DNA of 7,833 nt from Armatimonadetes bacterium RBG_19FT_COMBO_69_19 (GTDB taxonomy: Bacteria; Sysuimicrobiota; Sysuimicrobiia; Sysuimicrobiales; Kaftiobacteriaceae). Every line of letters starts with the position of its first letter. The stretch's first letter is position 1. Position numbers and translations under genes: made by a program. Under the pieces are notes generated by a model. That model did no database searches and was not told the origin of the DNA. It saw only the letters and a list, made by a program, of their open reading frames with translations. Location of the stretch: contig MENB01000159.1 in the NCBI GenBank assembly GCA_001768125.1, positions 1,970-9,802 on the forward strand, in the 5' to 3' direction. Positions 6,941 to 7,833 of this stretch are shown in pieces.

Positions 6941-7012
6941 GGGCCGCAGGATATCGACACCGGCATCATGCCGATCACGAAGGCCAACGTCAGCCAGTTC
7001 CGCCACAAGTAG
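6941..7012 (+). pseudogene. Possible remnant of a sugar ABC transporter substrate-binding protein, C-terminal tail
   Basis: Just after the kinase stop (6933-6935), the frame of base 6941 reads GPQDIDTGIMPITKANVSQF and ends with RHK and TAG at 7010-7012. Periplasmic sugar-binding proteins of the ribose/rhamnose type often end with 'xDTGxxxVTKxNVxxF'. The match covers about 22 residues, so this is tentative. No start codon with a ribosome binding site precedes it and no other part of such a protein is present. If correct, it is the third gene fragment around the kinase and also belongs to carbohydrate use. The alternative is a fortuitous open stretch in GC-rich DNA. Confidence 0.42.
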
Positions 7013-7026
7013 CAGGCCTCGCACCT

Positions 7027-7058
7027 GGGGCGGCCGGATGTGGCGGTCCGGCCGCCCC
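7027..7058 (+). terminator. Perfect 12-bp inverted repeat, strong hairpin
   Basis: GGGGCGGCCGGA (7027-7038) and TCCGGCCGCCCC (7047-7058) pair perfectly across an eight-base loop TGTGGCGG. The position, after the kinase/remnant block and before the rpsF promoter, suits a transcription terminator. There is no T-tract after it (TCACGCTCATTG follows), so a classical intrinsic terminator is not fully supported. It could instead work with Rho, stabilise a 3' end, or serve as a protein-binding palindrome next to the promoter. Confidence 0.6.
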
Positions 7059-7072
7059 TCACGCTCATTGAC

Positions 7073-7102
7073 TTGTAAGCCCGAAAAGGGGGGTGCTATA
7101 AT
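7073..7102 (+). promoter_or_regulatory. Housekeeping-sigma promoter of rpsF-ssb with extended -10
   Basis: The -10 element is a consensus TATAAT (7097-7102) preceded by TGC, an extended -10. The best-spaced -35 is TTGTAA (7073-7078) with an 18-base spacer; a closer consensus TTGACT at 7068-7073 would be 23 bases away, too far for normal use. Transcription should start near 7109. The spacer contains CCC-GAAAA-GGG (7080-7090), a small palindrome. The AT-rich box stands out in very GC-rich DNA. Confidence 0.85.
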
Positions 7103-7110
7103 TGCTCGGA

Positions 7111-7139
7111 CCCGTGGGGGCATCCCGCGGGGTTTCTTT
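7111..7139 (+). promoter_or_regulatory. Leader hairpin with U-rich tail upstream of rpsF (possible attenuator or S6:S18 site)
   Basis: CCCGTGGG (7111-7118) pairs with CCCGCGGG (7124-7131) over the loop GGCAT: eight pairs with one G-U. GTTTCTTT (7132-7139) follows directly, so the RNA resembles an intrinsic terminator placed at the very 5' end of the transcript. In many bacteria the rpsF leader binds the S6:S18 complex, which represses its own operon. Whether this hairpin is that site, an attenuator or simply a 5' stabiliser cannot be decided here. Confidence 0.5.
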
Positions 7140-7158
7140 ACGGATGGGGATTCTTTCC

Positions 7159-7163
7159 GGAGG
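7159..7163 (+). promoter_or_regulatory. Ribosome binding site of rpsF
   Basis: GGAGG is six bases before the TTG at 7170. It fixes this TTG as the start, because the only upstream in-frame ATG (7038) lies inside the inverted repeat and before the promoter. Confidence 0.85.
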
Positions 7164-7169
7164 CTCGCC

Positions 7170-7595
7170 TTGAAGAGTTACGATCTCGTGTACATCGTCC
7201 GCCCCGACCTGGACGCGGACGCCTTGAAGGCTGTTGCCGATCGGATGGGGCAGCGCATCACGGACCAGGGCGGGACGGTCGAGGCCGTGGACGTCTGGGG
7301 CAAGAAGCGCATGACGTTCACGGTGAAGAAGTACCGGGAGGGCGTGTTCGTGCACACGCGCTTCGCCCTGGATCCCAAGAAAGTGCAGGAGATCCGGCGC
7401 GCGGCAGCCCTAACTGAGGACGTGCTCCGGTCGACGATCACCAACGCCGTGGGTAAGCTGCCGGAGCCGAAGCCCGAACCCGCCCCTGCTCCCGCGACCC
7501 CCGCAACGGTTCCCGCGCCGGCTACTTCCGCCGCGCCCGCCCCGCCGGCCGCAGCCGTTCCGGCGGAGGGGAAGGCCGAGACTCCGGAGGCGTAA
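7170..7595 (+). CDS. rpsF: Small ribosomal subunit protein bS6
   Basis: This 141-residue protein of the 30S platform binds 16S rRNA with S18. The TTG start gives the typical MKSYDLVYIVRPDL N-terminus. The ferredoxin-like core covers residues 1-96, with DVWGKKRMTF, VKKYREGVFVHTRF (where most S6 proteins have a KKYREGYYV-like strand), a helix with DPKKVQEI, and LTEDVLRSTIT. Residues 97-141 form an extra tail made almost wholly of Ala, Pro, Glu, Lys, Thr and Val (PEPKPEPAPAPATPAT onward), so the protein is about half as long again as the usual 95-100 residues. The tail is likely disordered. The gene has its own promoter (7073-7102) and leader hairpin, and ssb follows with one base between them. 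rpsR would be expected after ssb, outside the window. Confidence 0.95.
   Translation: MKSYDLVYIVRPDLDADALKAVADRMGQRITDQGGTVEAVDVWGKKRMTFTVKKYREGVFVHTRFALDPKKVQEIRRAAALTEDVLRSTITNAVGKLPEPKPEPAPAPATPATVPAPATSAAPAPPAAAVPAEGKAETPEA
7586..7590 (+). promoter_or_regulatory. Ribosome binding site of ssb inside the end of rpsF
   Basis: GGAGG lies within the last codons of rpsF, six bases before the GTG at 7597. This supports the GTG start and coupled translation of the two genes. Confidence 0.75.
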
Positions 7596-7596
7596 G

Positions 7597-7833
7597 GTGC
7601 TGAACCGCATCATCCTCATCGGCCGGCTGACGCGCGACCCTGAGTTGCGGTACGTCCCGAGCGGCCAGCCGGTGGCGAGCTTCACGCTGGCCGTGGACCG
7701 GCCGTTCGTGAACCAGCAGGGTGAGCGGGCCACCGACTTCATCGATATCGTCGCCTGGCGGCGGCTCGCCGAGCAGGTGACGCAGCATCTGAACAAGGGC
7801 CGGCTCGTGGCCGTCGAGGGACGCCTGCAGATC
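7597..7833 (+). CDS. ssb: Single-stranded DNA-binding protein (5' part, cut by right edge)
   Basis: Seventy-nine codons from a GTG start are present, and the frame is still open at the window end. The sequence is the N-terminal OB fold of bacterial SSB, which coats single-stranded DNA as a tetramer in replication and repair. Family signs are MLNRIILIGRLTRDPELRY, PVASFTLAVDRPF, the strand DFIDIVAWRRLAEQV with the conserved Trp, and the KGRLVAVEGRLQ strand. The C-terminal acidic tip is outside the window. The gene is one base after the rpsF stop, in the conserved rpsF-ssb-rpsR order, so it shares the promoter at 7073-7102. Confidence 0.97.
   Translation, partial: MLNRIILIGRLTRDPELRYVPSGQPVASFTLAVDRPFVNQQGERATDFIDIVAWRRLAEQVTQHLNKGRLVAVEGRLQI

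Noticed and set aside
7068..7073. TTGACT as the -35 box of the rpsF promoter
   Set aside because: It lies 23 bases from the TATAAT box, too far for a housekeeping sigma factor; TTGTAA at 7073-7078 with an 18-base gap fits better, helped by the extended -10.
7038..7169. N-terminal extension of rpsF from an ATG at 7038
   Set aside because: That ATG lies in the hairpin upstream of the promoter. The TTG at 7170 has a well-spaced GGAGG and gives the standard S6 N-terminus.

Overview
The window is about two-thirds G+C or more, uses ATG, GTG and TTG starts with GGAGG-type ribosome binding sites, and all its genes lie on the + strand. The core order is DUF951 protein (yyzM) – ychF (yyaF) – rpsF – ssb, which matches the chromosomal segment known from Bacillus subtilis (yyzM-yyaF-rpsF-ssbA-rpsR). 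This points to a high-GC Bacillota or a related Terrabacteria lineage, such as one of the uncultured high-GC phyla near Bacillota or Armatimonadota. I cannot place it more precisely from sequence alone. Nothing here looks plasmid-, phage- or IS-borne.

Layout. Positions 3-1130 hold the 3' part of a membrane-anchored spermidine-synthase-like protein cut by the left edge. Four bases later comes the 69-codon DUF951 zinc-ribbon-like gene (1135-1344). A long gene (1382-4570) follows, encoding a membrane diguanylate cyclase with about eight N-terminal membrane segments, four tandem GAF domains and a C-terminal GGDEF domain. The GTPase gene ychF (4583-5677) starts 12 bases after it. These four genes are so tightly packed that they probably share a transcript.

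Positions 5678-7060 are different. They hold one intact carbohydrate kinase gene of the KdgK type (5991-6935), flanked by three short coding remnants with no complete gene around them. These are the C-terminal end of an IclR-type regulator (about 5744-5832), the C-terminal end of a fumarylacetoacetate-hydrolase-family enzyme (about 5845-5961), and the apparent C-terminal tail of a sugar-binding ABC-transporter protein (about 6941-7012). I read this as the residue of a sugar-acid catabolic cluster that landed between ychF and rpsF and has mostly decayed. A 12-bp perfect inverted repeat (7027-7058) closes the block.

From 7073 a new unit begins. It has a strong extended -10 promoter, then a 60-base leader with a GC-rich hairpin and U-rich tail, then rpsF (7170-7595, TTG start, unusual Ala/Pro-rich tail) and ssb (7597 to the right edge, incomplete). 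The leader is a good place to look for S6:S18 feedback control or attenuation.

I see no defence system, CRISPR array, RNA gene or intact mobile element. The most interesting items are the decayed sugar-acid island with one surviving kinase, the rpsF leader structure, and the Asp-to-Glu change at a metal-binding position of an otherwise canonical GGDEF domain.
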